Positions 44,023 to 54,426 of a stretch of 64,000 nt of DNA are shown here, in pieces (the first letter of the stretch is position 1; every line of letters begins with the position of its first letter). Source of the DNA: Lactuca virosa (Eukaryota > Streptophyta > Magnoliopsida > Asterales > Asteraceae); NCBI GenBank assembly GCA_928212115.1, contig CAKMRJ010000001.1, positions 363,944,698 through 364,008,697 of the forward strand. Reading direction: 5' to 3'. The position numbers and the translations under genes are program-made. A model generated the notes under the pieces. It was not told the DNA's origin. It worked only from the letters and a program-made list of their open reading frames with translations, and did no database searches.

Positions 44023-44757
44023 TAGGGGTGACTGGTGAGCATTGTTTGGTTTTTCGCTGAAACCAAAAAGTTCGGTTTTTTAGTTTGAAAAAACCAAATT
44101 CTATTTTTTTTTCCAGTTAGTTTTTTTAGGTTTTCCATTAATAAATTATTAGACTCGGTTCATTTGATTTTAAAAGCTCGTATACTTATTTAATATATAT
44201 TTAAGTACAAATATGTAATATGTTTTATTCGTTTTAAACAAAATGGATATTACTGTAAAACAAAAAGGTGTCTGTTATTCTTTTTTATATGCGTGCCAAT
44301 TTAATACTCATTTACAAATAATCATCCCGAGATTGAATTAACTATTTTCTTTTATTTTATAGTATCAAAAAAGTCTCCACTTTTAACTCTCACAATCGAG
44401 TTGAGATATATATGATTTGAATCTTTTCAAAATTTTAACACTCTAACCCTCCTATCATATACACGCTTCACCACACATAGAATATTAATTTTTATTATTC
44501 TATGGATAACTTTACAAATGTTGTAATATTTATATATAAAACGATGTCATTTTGTGTACTTCAGTTCGGTTTGCTTTTTTATTTCGGTTTCTCGATATAG
44601 AAAAACCAAACCAAACATAAAAAAAATCAGTTTTTCTAAAAACAAAAACCAAACCATTGGTTTTTCAAATAGTTCGGTTTTCTTGGTTATGGTTTTTTGG
44701 GTTTTTTTTTTTTTTTTTTGGTTTTTTGTTTCGGTCTTTTTTTTTTAAACACCCCTA
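44023..44757. mobile_element. hAT-type MITE
   Basis: The ends TAGGGGTG and CACCCCTA are perfect 8-bp inverted repeats. They are flanked by the 8-bp direct repeats CTTTTATC (44015-44022) and CCTTTATC (44758-44765), one change apart, as expected for hAT transposons. Subterminal TTCGGTTT and GGTTTTT words dominate both ends. There is no transposase in the 735 bp. Confidence 0.75.
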
Positions 44758-44765
44758 CCTTTATC

Positions 44766-45640
44766 TTTGGTTTTCTATGGTTAAATTTTCAACTTTATAG
44801 GTTAAGTTTGTACTGTATAAAACTACTTTTATAACTATTTGAGGGTTTTAAAATATTGACCCAATTTATGCTTGAGTGCTAGTTGAACATTTGAAAAGTT
44901 ATTTTGCACAAATCCGACTTGATTAATATTATAAAATAACAACTAACAGTAAATCGTTTGCTCCATAAATCATTTATCTTTTAATTGTATTCAATAGACA
45001 TTTTTTTAGGTTTTCATTACTCTATTGAGATATATTTCAACCGCGCGACATTGATTCCTACGAGTCTTCACTGTGACATCAAATATGACCAAATTTGTTC
45101 ATTTAGGTCTATCTAACTTGACATTGCATCCACTGCCATAACATAATTACGGTTTGGAAAATATATCTTTTTTCATGGGCGATGGGCCTAGTACAGTCGA
45201 TCAAGTGGTAACTAGTTTCCTATGTATTTTATTCTTATTTTCTAATTTCTAAATGTATCTCTTTTTCTTTTTTCTCTATCGTTTTACAATCTGTTTTCGA
45301 AAAATCTTAGCGGAAAATTATCATAAATGTTTTTCCAAAAGTAATGTTCCTCTTCTTTCCACCACTTTGAATTTAAAATAAATTAACAACATGAAAATTG
45401 CAAATAACATTCTCTAACATAAATAATAAATTCAACAAAAATAAGTTTAAAATGTGAATTTTTGTAGCAGAAAATAACATTCTAAAAATATGATACGGTA
45501 TAAAACATGAATTATAATTAAGCTAGATATAGATTACATAGATTTTCTATTAGAAGTTGCTCCATATAAAAATGTACATTGAGTATACCTTTAGCTTATC
45601 TCTGATTTCATGCCCCCTTAACCCCATTTCTCGTTTTGAT
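44766..45640. other. intergenic, nothing recognised
   Basis: AT-rich sequence without coding frame or visible repeat. Confidence 0.5.
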
Positions 45641-45648
45641 ATATATAT

Positions 45649-45735
<87 letters not shown>
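45649..45735. repeat. (TA)n microsatellite left of the 4.3 kb element
   Basis: About 43 TA units with one early interruption, directly against the left inverted repeat at 45736. Confidence 0.92.
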
Positions 45736-45737
<2 letters not shown>

Positions 45738-45959
45738 AATGAGATCAGTTGAGAACTCATAGTTTCCCGACAACCCGAGAACTAAAAGTGGAGCGTTGGA
45801 TCAAAAATAATTCATTAAGGACATGATCGTCATTTTACCAATCTCATTTAATGGTTAATTTTTTGTGTTATTTAATATATTAATATAAATGTCTAAAAAT
45901 TGACATCATAAATCACATTTTCAGATTTTTTTAAATATAGTATTTTTCGTTTTTTTAAA

Positions 45960-46250
45960 AGAAAGTGCTGATTTTTTAATTTTTTTTTATAGAAAACATG
46001 AGTTTTTGAAAAAAAAAGTTGAAAAAAATATTTTTTTTTAAAAACTGCAATTTTTTAAAAAAAACTGCATTTTTTTATCGAAAAAAACTGCAATTTTTTT
46101 TTAAAGAAAATTGCAATTTTTAAAAAAAAACTCCATTTTTAAATAAAAAAACTGCAATTTTTTCAAAAAAACTGCAAGTTTTTTTAAAGAAAGTTACATT
46201 TTTTTTTTCAAAAAAAACGCATTTAAAAAAAACTGCAATTTTATTCACTA
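45960..46250. repeat. A-tract / ACTGCAATT repeat field
   Basis: At least ten short units of AAAAACTGCAATTTTT type, each close to self-complementary, with variable A and T run lengths. It lies just inside the left end of the TA-flanked element. Confidence 0.75.
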
Positions 46251-46473
46251 ATCTATAAACACAATACAATAAGTATTTTATTCGATACAATATAAAATAT
46301 AAAAAACAAAAAAATGCTACAAAATTTCAAAGCGTTTTCATGTTTTCGTGTCAATATTTCCATATTTTCTTCAATTTATCATTTTTCACCTCTTCAATAT
46401 TCACCACAACTTCTTCCAAAATCTACAAGAAATTTAAAAAGAAATTGATTGATGCAAAAACACTCACAAAAAT

Positions 46474-46890
46474 ACATATGTGATTTACATGTGAATCACA
46501 TGTAATTCATATGTGATTTACATGTGAATCACATGTAATTCATTTGTGAATTACATGTGGTTTACATGTGATTCACATGTAAATCACATATGAATTACAT
46601 ATGTTAATTACATGTAATTCATATGTGATTTACATGTGAATCACATGTAATTCATATGTGAATTACATGTGATTTATATGTAAATCACATGTGATTCATA
46701 TGTGAATTACATGTGAATCACATGTAATTCATACGTCAATTACATGTGATTTACATGTGTATCACATGTGATTCATATGTAGTTTACATGTGAATCACAT
46801 GTAATTCGTATGTGATTCGCTTGTGAATTACATGTGATTCATATGTGAATTACATGTGATTCACTTGAGATTTACATGTGAATATGTCAT
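46474..46890. repeat. array of ~11-bp palindromic units
   Basis: About 38 consecutive units of 10-12 bp, variants of YACATGTGAWT and CATATGTGATT, fill 417 bp. The cores ACATGT and CATATG are palindromes, and both orientations of GTGATTCACATG-like words alternate, so both strands read nearly the same. Spacing is close to one helical turn. Confidence 0.85.
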
Positions 46891-47404
46891 ATTTTATTCA
46901 TATATGTATATATCATGTTATATTCACATATGAATCTATCATGAAATATAATATACCGCATAACATTCACATATAAATATCTAACCATATAGAATTCCAG
47001 GGAATTGAGTAGTGAGGGAAATATTTTTTTTTATATGTGTGTAAACGATTGCATTTCACATGTGATTATATCATGTAAAATTCACATATGGTTATATAAT
47101 GTGATATTTACATGTGGTTATACAGGAAAATTACAAATTTGGTCCTCATATTATATTTTTTTTTTCAGTTTTTGTCCAAGGTCAAAATGGACATTTTAAA
47201 AAAAAATAGCAGTTATGCTATTAACTTAGATGAGAAGGGAGAAAAAGCATTATGAGTTATGAACCAGTGAAACATGTCAAAAATATTAAAAAAAAAGGAA
47301 AGAAAGTGAGTTCCTTTATAGCCTAGGTACACTTTTACCAAAATATGTATTTCAAAGAATGTAACTTTTAACCTTGTGCAAAAAAAAAAAAAAAAACTAC
47401 TTAC

Positions 47405-47640
47405 AGCCAATCAAGCATGCTACAGAGCCACTTCTCAGGAAGGCTGCTGGGATTTACACCAGGTGGAAGAAATCTCTATTTCTCATATTTGTCACAACAA
47501 ACCCAATCTTCATTCACTACAGGAGCTACCATAGGGACAACTGCATCAGAAACTAGCCCATTGCCCATTACCGTCACATGTGAAGATGGTTTTTCACTTT
47601 TCTTTCCAATTAATCTCTCTCCAGATAAACTATCATTTTC
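47405..47640 (-). pseudogene. captured exon of a CW-type zinc-finger gene
   Basis: A minus-strand exon is bounded by an acceptor (TTAG before 47640) and a donor (GTAAGT after 47405). It reads ENDSLSGERLIGKKSEKPSS..., then the CW domain start: EDWVCCDKYEK, a stop, RFLPPGVNPSSLPEKWLCSMLDW. CW domains bind methylated histone H3 tails; the expected pattern is WVCCDKC..WR.LP. The second Cys has become Tyr (TGT to TAT) and the Trp a stop (TGG to TAG). It is a decayed copy of a host gene exon with its intron edges, so it was taken from genomic DNA. Confidence 0.75.
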
Positions 47641-48440
47641 CTAACACCATAAAAACTTACAATAGTAAATTAGCATGTGTGAATTCAAGTATACATAACT
47701 ATTTACATATAATAAAGAGAATTCATTTACCCAATGATTAATAAATATTAACTACTTATACTTATAAGTTTTAATAATCAAAATACATGTTGATAATTCA
47801 ATAACCAACTACTCATAGTTGCAATTAGATGATTCAATCACTAAGTACCAATACCTATAAAATTTAAGAATCAAAATGCATATTGACCAAATGCACTTAA
47901 CAGAAATCAATGTGCATATTTTTACGTAATTGACTTTGCTAATATAAATAAGAAACTAAGATGGTTAGATTCACAAATTTATTTTCACTTTCACATTAAC
48001 TTAACACAGAAAACATACACGATATACTAGATCAGTATTCACAACAATTAAGTTAAAGTTTAGTTCATTGAAAAACAAACATACAAATTGAACTTAGAAA
48101 TTGATACCTTAGGGCGGGGAGTCGAGATTGTCTTCGATAGATGAAAAATCTACAATTTCAAAATCTAAAGTCATACAAATCACAATTAAAGTTTTAGTTT
48201 TAGATCATACTATGATTTATTTCCAACAGATTATCACATGAACAGATTGCAGTAAATCACAATTAAAGTTTTAGATCATACAAATCTTCGTTTCTTCTAA
48301 GGAAACCAAATAATCTTGGTATTGATTTAAATGCGTGTGTTGTAATCTTCTTTATCTCAAATTCAACAGATGAAAAGAAGGCAAACAAATTTATTTAAAA
48401 AAAAGTTTTTTTTTTCTTTATAGAAAATTGAGCAAAGTAC

Positions 48441-48784
48441 CTGTTAAGGAATTTTAGTTTGGCCTTCTTCATGATGCCACTCTTTGTATTGCCAATGTTA
48501 CTACTAGGGCCTCTTACACTTGAAGACATGTCAACAAACTACCAATTTAATTAAATTATGTAAAACTAATTAATAATAAAATTTAATTGAGTTGTATATG
48601 GAAATGGATTCATGGTACCTCCCCAAAAACCCCTTTTGTTGGTGGAGGGTGGCACCTTGGTGCACAATTCTGTCGACTTTGCTTCTCTGTCATTCATAAT
48701 AACATAAGAAATAAGAATGATGAAGAATATAAAAAAGACAGTTTATGGGTTCAACAAAGAAAATGGTCTCCGTATATTCTCTAA
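48441..48784 (-). pseudogene. exon-like minus-strand segments, unrecognised
   Basis: Two stretches look like exons with splice borders on the minus strand: about 48691-48624 (GACAG/ acceptor, EAKSTELCTKVPPSTNKRGF, donor /GTACC) and about 48542-48442 (GGTAG/ acceptor, then FVDMSSSVRGPSSNIG..., donor /GTACTT). I do not recognise the protein. They lie between the CW and BIG pieces in the same orientation, so they may belong to one of those genes or to a fourth one. An open plus-strand frame covering 48587-48784 is its shadow. Confidence 0.35.
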
Positions 48785-48956
48785 TCTCTTAATCTAGGGA
48801 TGTGAGTTTCTAAATCTAATCAGGTAAACAGGGAACATCATAAAATTATGAACACGCAAATTAACAAGTACAACTGCTTCTAATGATAACATCTTAGAGC
48901 AATAATCAATGAATATTTTACTATAAGAAACTTAAATCACGATTATAACCAACACA

Positions 48957-49154
48957 TCAATGATCAGATGGTTTTCCTGCTAAATCCCTAAGAGAATGAA
49001 GAACTGCATCTTTTGAAATCTGGTTAGATCCAAACATGACTGTAGCAGCCATGGCAGGGGTAGAAACGGTATATTCTAGACGAGAAGTACACTCCAAAAC
49101 TGCATTCCAAGTGTCCTGAAGTGCATCAGAGAAATACCTTCGTATTTGGGAGAT
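48957..49154 (-). pseudogene. captured exon of a BIG-type ARF-GEF
   Basis: After a splice acceptor (CCAG before 49154) the minus strand reads ISQIRRYFSDALQDTWNAVL, ECTSRLEYTVSTPAMAATVM, FGSNQISKDAVLHSLRDLAG, KPSDH and a stop. This is the region behind the Sec7 domain in BIG (brefeldin A-inhibited guanine nucleotide exchange) proteins, where LQDTW..VLEC.SRLE and ATVM.GSNQIS.D are conserved. BIG proteins activate ARF GTPases at the Golgi. Only this one exon is present; the family protein is about 1700 residues long. Confidence 0.7.
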
Positions 49155-49345
49155 CTGGAACTGATTACATTGGAATTGTCAAAGAATATGAGATACATGC
49201 AAAAAAATAGTGTTTTAATGGAACGCTTATTTGATGTTCAACATTAGAGTTCTAACATCCAAATGCCAAACACTATACAAGCAAAAGCCAACCAAGTGAA
49301 AAACATACAAAGACCACGAAAATAAATTACCTCTTGTTCATGTCG

Positions 49346-49700
49346 AATCGTGATAGCAAACTGTGGTGCTGCAACCTTGTTAATCAGCCTCTTATATTCA
49401 CCGGACCAAAAAGTCCAAGAAAATTCCGTCACCACACTTCTGAACTTATCAATCAACGACATTAACAAAGTCGCTATCGCCGACGCTGACGTGATTAAAC
49501 TTCTGAATCACGTCTTCGAGACCGGAAGATCAGAGGTGAAGGAGAATCGGGAGGCCCGGAGCGATCGGACCTCTGGCTGATTTATTAGGGCACGAAACTT
49601 TGAGTGAGACGAATGACGCAACCACCGCGTTGTTCAATCTATCAATCATCGGGGGATCTTCAATGAAGGCAGTGGTTGTTGACAGAGGTAGGGTGGTTGT
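49346..49700 (+). pseudogene. captured U-box/ARM repeat piece
   Basis: The plus strand encodes ARM repeats of the plant U-box E3 ligase type: IANCGAATLLISLLYSPDQK, VQENSVTTLLNLSINDINKV, then EVKENREAR. After a one-base shift near 49555 follows IGPLADLLGHETLSETNDAT, TALFNLSIIGG. LNLSIND and TALFNLSI are typical of PUB proteins with ARM repeats. The U-box itself is not present. It abuts the BIG piece in opposite orientation and runs into the (GA)n tract. Confidence 0.75.
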
Positions 49701-49758
49701 TGGAGGGAGGAGGGAGGCGGTTGACGAAGAGGGAGGATGTTGGTGAAGAACACGATAC

Positions 49759-49761
<3 letters not shown>

Positions 49762-49846
<85 letters not shown>
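49762..49846. repeat. (GA)n microsatellite
   Basis: About 42 uninterrupted GA units near the right end of the TA-flanked element. Confidence 0.95.
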
Positions 49847-49849
<3 letters not shown>

Positions 49850-50038
49850 TAGATCTGAGTGTTTAGGGACGTGATAATCTAATACCTGATTTACCCTTGT
49901 GATATTTGTTAAAAACCCATATACACCATTCAGACTTTTCTTAATTACCAGATTGACATTAAAAATCTCAGCCCTTAAAAGTTTTGATCTAATGGTCCAC
50001 TTTTAGTTCTCGGGAATATATGAGTTCTCAAATGATCA

Positions 50039-50041
<3 letters not shown>

Positions 50042-50115
<74 letters not shown>
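50042..50115. repeat. (TA)n microsatellite right of the 4.3 kb element
   Basis: About 36 AT units, directly after the right inverted repeat. Confidence 0.92.
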
Positions 50116-50120
<5 letters not shown>

Positions 50121-50705
50121 TTCATAATAGCACCTTCCACTTGATGACAATCAATTGATATTCTTTACATTGAACTTGTTTGATCACATATACAACATAT
50201 TATAAGGTACCATTATGGCATTAACACAACCACCCAAAGTATCTTACACTAATAGACTTAACAAATTTGAATGAACTTATTTCTAACAACCTCAAAATTT
50301 CAAACGTCCAGACTAACCAGGACTTTGGTGATTAATTAAATGTAAATATTAAAATATAGATCATATATAACACACATCAACTAATGATAGATTTGTCTAA
50401 ATTACTATAAGAGACATGAACACTTGAATTGGTCAATCAAAATATATAAAATATCTTAAATTTAATATATGAAATTAAACAAATGAAATTGTACACCAAA
50501 CTGCTTCTTCTGCTATGCTGAATCATAATATTCTACATTCAAGAACAATGTCATGGAGAGCGATGAACCCATGGACAATTAATTCCATGCATATTCCGCT
50601 GATCAGTTTTCTCTAAGCAGCTCCATGCAATAGCACTTGTACTCGTTGCATTAAGCATAGCAAAGCTCACTTAGTTATTTGGTGATATTGGCATGTCTTT
50701 TATAT
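50116..50705. other. intergenic, nothing recognised
   Basis: AT-rich DNA downstream of the small gene at 50706; no coding sign. Confidence 0.5.
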
Positions 50706-50903
50706 TTACAAACGTGAAAAGTTTGAGCCGATGGGGAAATAAGCAACAGGAATTGGTGCGCTTTTTTTGCTCTTCTTCACCTTTGCATCGTGGTCACCAT
50801 CAATGTTCTCAACTTTTCTTGATGTATCATTTTTATCATTTCCTTCGTCCACAACCTTGTTTGCACCCGAAAAACAACTAAAGAAACCTGATAAAATAGC
50901 CAT
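50706..50903 (-). CDS. small plant protein ending in a YFPIGSNFSRL motif (65 aa)
   Basis: A single-exon minus-strand gene of 65 codons. The N-terminus is hydrophobic (AILSGFFSCFSG), the middle is charged (DEGNDKNDT..., DGDHDAKVKKSKKS) and the C-terminus is APIPVAYFPIGSNFSRL. Short plant proteins with a similar C-terminal P-[IV]-x-V-x-[YH]-F-P-x-x-S-x-x-S-R-L pattern exist; their function is not known to me. Cys10 behind a hydrophobic start could be a lipid-attachment site, which is inference. A TATAAATA box lies 116 bp upstream at the right place, so expression is plausible. Confidence 0.6.
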   Translation of the reverse strand: MAILSGFFSCFSGANKVVDEGNDKNDTSRKVENIDGDHDAKVKKSKKSAPIPVAYFPIGSNFSRL

Positions 50904-51018
50904 CTTTATATATCAAAGAAAATGAAGAAGTGGAAATTTTCTAGTTAAAATCTGTTCTTGCAAAAAGTTTTCTTGAAGTGAGTTCTCAATGTTATGACTT
51001 ATACCCTTAAATCTGGGA

Positions 51019-51026
51019 TATTTATA
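51019..51026 (-). promoter_or_regulatory. TATA box of the small gene
   Basis: On the minus strand it reads TATAAATA, 116 bp before the ATG at 50903, which leaves a leader of about 85 bases. Confidence 0.5.
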
Positions 51027-51039
51027 CACCAAAAAGAAT

Positions 51040-51690
51040 CAATTTCTTGTAATTAAACTTCCCAATAATATCTATGGCGTGCGGAGGAGGATGATGAAAT
51101 ATAGTAAGAAATGTATGTCTTTACTTTTCTGGAAATTTTCTTTGTTTTAGTCAAACATATTGTACGAAAGTCACTTTCTAAGGCTTGGCCGCCAAGAAAA
51201 AAATAGTGGACCTCAATTTAATAGTTATTTCCTCTTAGTTTCAAAATTAGAATTGCATTTTACAAAACCGTGTTTTATTGATTTTTTTTTCTGAAAAATA
51301 AAATAAATCCACATGAATCTGGGAATTAGAAGTAGTTTATCTCACTTTAAAATTAGAGCGAGCTTTGAATTTTGATTCAACAAGTTTCTCCTTCATTTAT
51401 TAAATAAACAAACTTTCTACTAAACAGTTCACACTTCGATAAAGATTAAATTCGTTTAGAACCTTACAAAAAACTTTATCCATATAATATTTTGCATGCA
51501 TGCATCTATTTATTCACTCAGATTATAGGAAATTTGCCAACCATTTCTTTTCTTGGCGGGGGATGAGGGTGTTGAAATTGGTCACACAAAACATCATATT
51601 CTGATTCAGACATTTGAAACGTTAATTTTTATTATTTTATTATTTTATTTTTTTTATTTTTATTTTTTTTATAAAAATAATTTATATATT
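51040..51690. other. intergenic, nothing recognised
   Basis: AT-rich DNA ending in (TTTTA)-like low complexity at 51625-51670. Confidence 0.5.
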
Positions 51691-51700
51691 AGTTTATAGT

Positions 51701-52504
51701 TCAATACATATCGATTGAAGGCAAACGAGCAACAAGCTGCGCCGCTAGCCCTTTCTGGATGGCAAAACCAATTCTTTTGAAAACAATATTTGTGGATCTA
51801 GGAGATATGACATTAGAATGCATGACCCGCTGGACTCTATTGAGGAGCTCCACCGCCTCTGGTGCGAGAAAACCAAATGTATCGAATGCAAAAGGTACAA
51901 ACACATGTTGATTTTCTATACATGCATTCCCGTGCTTAACCACTTTGCACGCAACGACTTTCAAAGCGACATGCCCCGTTGTGAAACTCCCGCTCCCCAA
52001 ACCAATGAGAGGAGAGACCCCAGTAAGATCCACGCACGCATGCTTCCCTCCTATCCATCCAAAGACCAAAATGTCAGCCGGTCTAAGTGTAGACCTTCCA
52101 TCCTGCGGGTCCGTCAAAAAGTTCACTGGCTCTTCTTTCTTCACAGAAATACCAGCACGCCGACAAGCATCAAAGAGAACATTCCGAACCACATCATGTC
52201 TGTACTTGAAACCATGAAGCTCTCTACAATGAACCGCGTGTTCCCCAAAGGTATCCAAACATGCCTTGCGGCAAACTGGACATATCTCGTCAATTGGGAA
52301 TAGGGGAATCATGAGGCGGTAACGAAGGATAGTTCGGTACTCCACAAGAGATATATGCTGGCCAAGACCATCAATAGGGATAGTTAGCAGAAAATCCTGA
52401 GCATGAGGTGCCCGCAGACACTCAAAGACTGCTTTCTGTCTGACAGTCATGTCGAAGTCGACTTCCATATCTTGGACGATTTTGCTAAAAAGGGCACACG
52501 CCAA
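51701..52504 (-). pseudogene. C-terminal part of the non-LTR RT: CCHC and nuclease-like region
   Basis: This 267-residue frame continues the reverse transcriptase after a one-base shift in a T6/A6 run (52507-52512). It has C75-x2-C78-x10-H89-x3-C93, then RHD (102-104), E124, RPAD (141-144) and D159 in CVDLTG. A CCHC followed by RH(N/D)...E...(R/K)PD...D is the layout of the C-terminal module in R2-type elements, with a restriction-like endonuclease. The ALA in RPAD is an extra residue compared with the usual PD. The end is LVARLPSIDMY and a stop. Confidence 0.65.
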
Positions 52505-53787
52505 AGTTTTTTGGGATTTAGGGGGGGGGGGATGTCCTTATTAGTGAAACTGCTATAGTCAAATCCCGAAATCATATCGCGAAGACGAGTCATAGCACAT
52601 AGGTAATCAGAGTCCATACCACATACGCCACTGTCACGTAAGATGTGATCTTGTAATGCCCAAGATTGGGCCCTCGAGGCTACAAATGCGTAGGAGGAAA
52701 CTTCGTATGCCGAGTACAAACCCAAACCGCCGAAACGAATAGGTAAGGAAGCCAGGCACCATTGAATATCTCCAAAGAAGGGGCCTCCACATACCACCAT
52801 ATCCTCGATAGACATGCGCAATCCTTTGTCAAAGAACAAAGATGCCGCTTCTATGTGTACTGGCTGGCATGTCCTTAAACCAAAGAAAAGTTTTGCAATG
52901 CCCATACAGGATCGAAGCAAAATGAGCTCACTTTGCGGGTCACATAGTTGTGGAAGAAGGCCCATCAAATCAACATCATTGACCGCTCTCTTCATGGCCA
53001 GCCCGTTAATAAACCCTGCATCTCTGCTAACAGCCCCCCCCCCCCCCCCCCCAAGGAGCTTCACCCCCAAAGAAGGTCTCCATATATCCGTTGGGAATAA
53101 ATCGACACGAAGCTTCCTACCATCACAGGAGGGCCAAAAAATCTCCGTTTTCTTGATGTTCAACTCAAGACCCAAGCCTGGACCATGCAACCGAATAATG
53201 TTCAACACTCTAGCCACCTCCTCTGAATCCCCAATGACAGTCCCATCATCTAGATACCAAGCATGGAGAAGGAGCTTACAATTGTCTCTAATCTTGTGCA
53301 CAAGCGGGTGCAAAACGAAGGCAAAAAGAAGAGGGCCTAAGGGGTCACCTTGCTGCACCCCAGTGGCAGACCATATATGTAGGTCTCCGATATAAAGTCT
53401 CACTGCTTGCCCGTACAAGGAATTCACCCACAAAGAAATGGAAGGGCACATCTTTTTAACCTCGTGGAGCAATGCTGATTGATCCACCAAGTTAAAGGCA
53501 TTCGAGAAATCAACAGTCAACATTACAAGAGACCCATCAGCATGGTGTTCACTCAACACCCTATTGGCACTGTGTAACACAGCCTCAGCACCGCTGGATA
53601 CACCAACCCCAAACTGAAAATCATTAAGGTACTTGGCCATTTCTTTACCCACACCTTTCATGGCAACCTTGGAAACCAGACGTCTCCATATAGTGCCTAC
53701 TGCAATCGGGCGAATCCCGTTGTCAGGTTTAAGTAGAGGCATGAGAGGAGCGGACGCAACAAGCGATGTTTGTACTATTAGTGGCAA
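52505..53787 (-). pseudogene. non-LTR-type reverse transcriptase, partial
   Basis: The minus strand encodes a reverse transcriptase (RVT_1 type): NGIRPIAVGTIWRRLVSKV at residues 24-42, motif A VDFSNAFNLVD (92-102), motif B GVQQGDPLGPLLFAFVLHP (143-161), motif C WYLDDGT (177-183) and a thumb-like LELNIKKTEIF. The catalytic YLDD differs from the FADD of usual plant LINEs. The N-terminus is missing or shifted before 53787. A G19/C19 run (53034-53052) is translated as an oligo-Gly insert in KLLG, and an 11-base run sits at 52521-52531. The frame proper continues into 51701-52504. Confidence 0.8.
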
Positions 53788-54426
53788 GAAACCAACATGT
53801 AGGTACTAGGTAGAGATGTTTGTATGAACCCTTGGCCACTAAGGGAAAGCAACTCTCTATATATTGAGTGAATATCTTTCGTATTTCTAGATATTTTTAC
53901 AACTTTAGAGGTTCAATGTGCACATATAAACTATTTCTATAATTATTTGTGCAGACCAAATTTAGCACTATCCTATCTATCCTATATATAAGACCCTATG
54001 TAAGCATTTGAGAGGTATCTTAATTCTTGAAATTCAATAAACAATTCCTTTTAAATACTTTTGTTACTCTTGCTTTCATATTGAGCACCATATATCATAT
54101 ATGCATATACCAACATAATTAACGTACATGTTAGCATATGTACAAAATGATCATTGCATATATTATGATTTATAAAATTATAAAATACGAATTTGTTTGA
54201 ATAAATCACGTTACATGTTTCACAAATATAATATACAGTAAATTACATGAATAGCCCATGTGGTTTGGACCAATCTACAAATTTTATCCTTATCTTTTGT
54301 TTTTCATTCGGCCAATCCATAAAAGTTTAATTTGTTGCGTCTTTCGTCCCTCCCATTAACAATGTTTCACTTTCGCCGTTAATCCATGGTAAAATGACTA
54401 ATGTACTTTTTTCTTCTACATTTATT
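53788..54426. other. intergenic with a transposon-like end
   Basis: No coding content. The segment 54240-54400 (CATGTGGTTTGG, CTTTCGTCCCTCCC) resembles a frequent plant repeat, but no inverted ends could be set. Confidence 0.45.

Larger units (their letters stand above)
45736..50041. mobile_element. TA-flanked transposon-like element with captured gene pieces
   Basis: The left end (GGAATGAGATCAGTTGAGAA, then CTCATAGTTTCCCG and GAGAACTAAAAGTGGA) matches the reverse complement of the right end (TGAATGATCATTTGAGAA, CTCATATATTCCCG, GAGAACTAAAAGTGGA) over about 70 bp with few changes. Both ends abut long TA repeats. Inside are an A-tract/ACTGCA repeat, a palindrome array, exon pieces of a CW zinc-finger gene and of a BIG-type ARF-GEF on the minus strand, a U-box/ARM piece on the plus strand, and a (GA)n run. 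No transposase is visible. It behaves like a Pack-type, TA-targeting element. Confidence 0.7.

Noticed and set aside
46474..46890. CRISPR-like regular array
   Set aside because: There are no unique spacers; units of 10-12 bp follow each other directly and are palindromic. The host is a plant nucleus.
47005..47199. 64-codon frame next to the palindrome array
   Set aside because: Low complexity, no motif, inside a noncoding part of the TA-flanked element.
49244..49468. 74-codon minus-strand frame continuing the BIG piece
   Set aside because: It is mostly antisense to the U-box/ARM piece; the BIG similarity stops at the splice acceptor at 49154.
54240..54400. Possible transposon with CATGTGGTTTGG / TCGTCCCTCCC
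   Set aside because: Looks like a frequent plant repeat but the borders cannot be set from this window.
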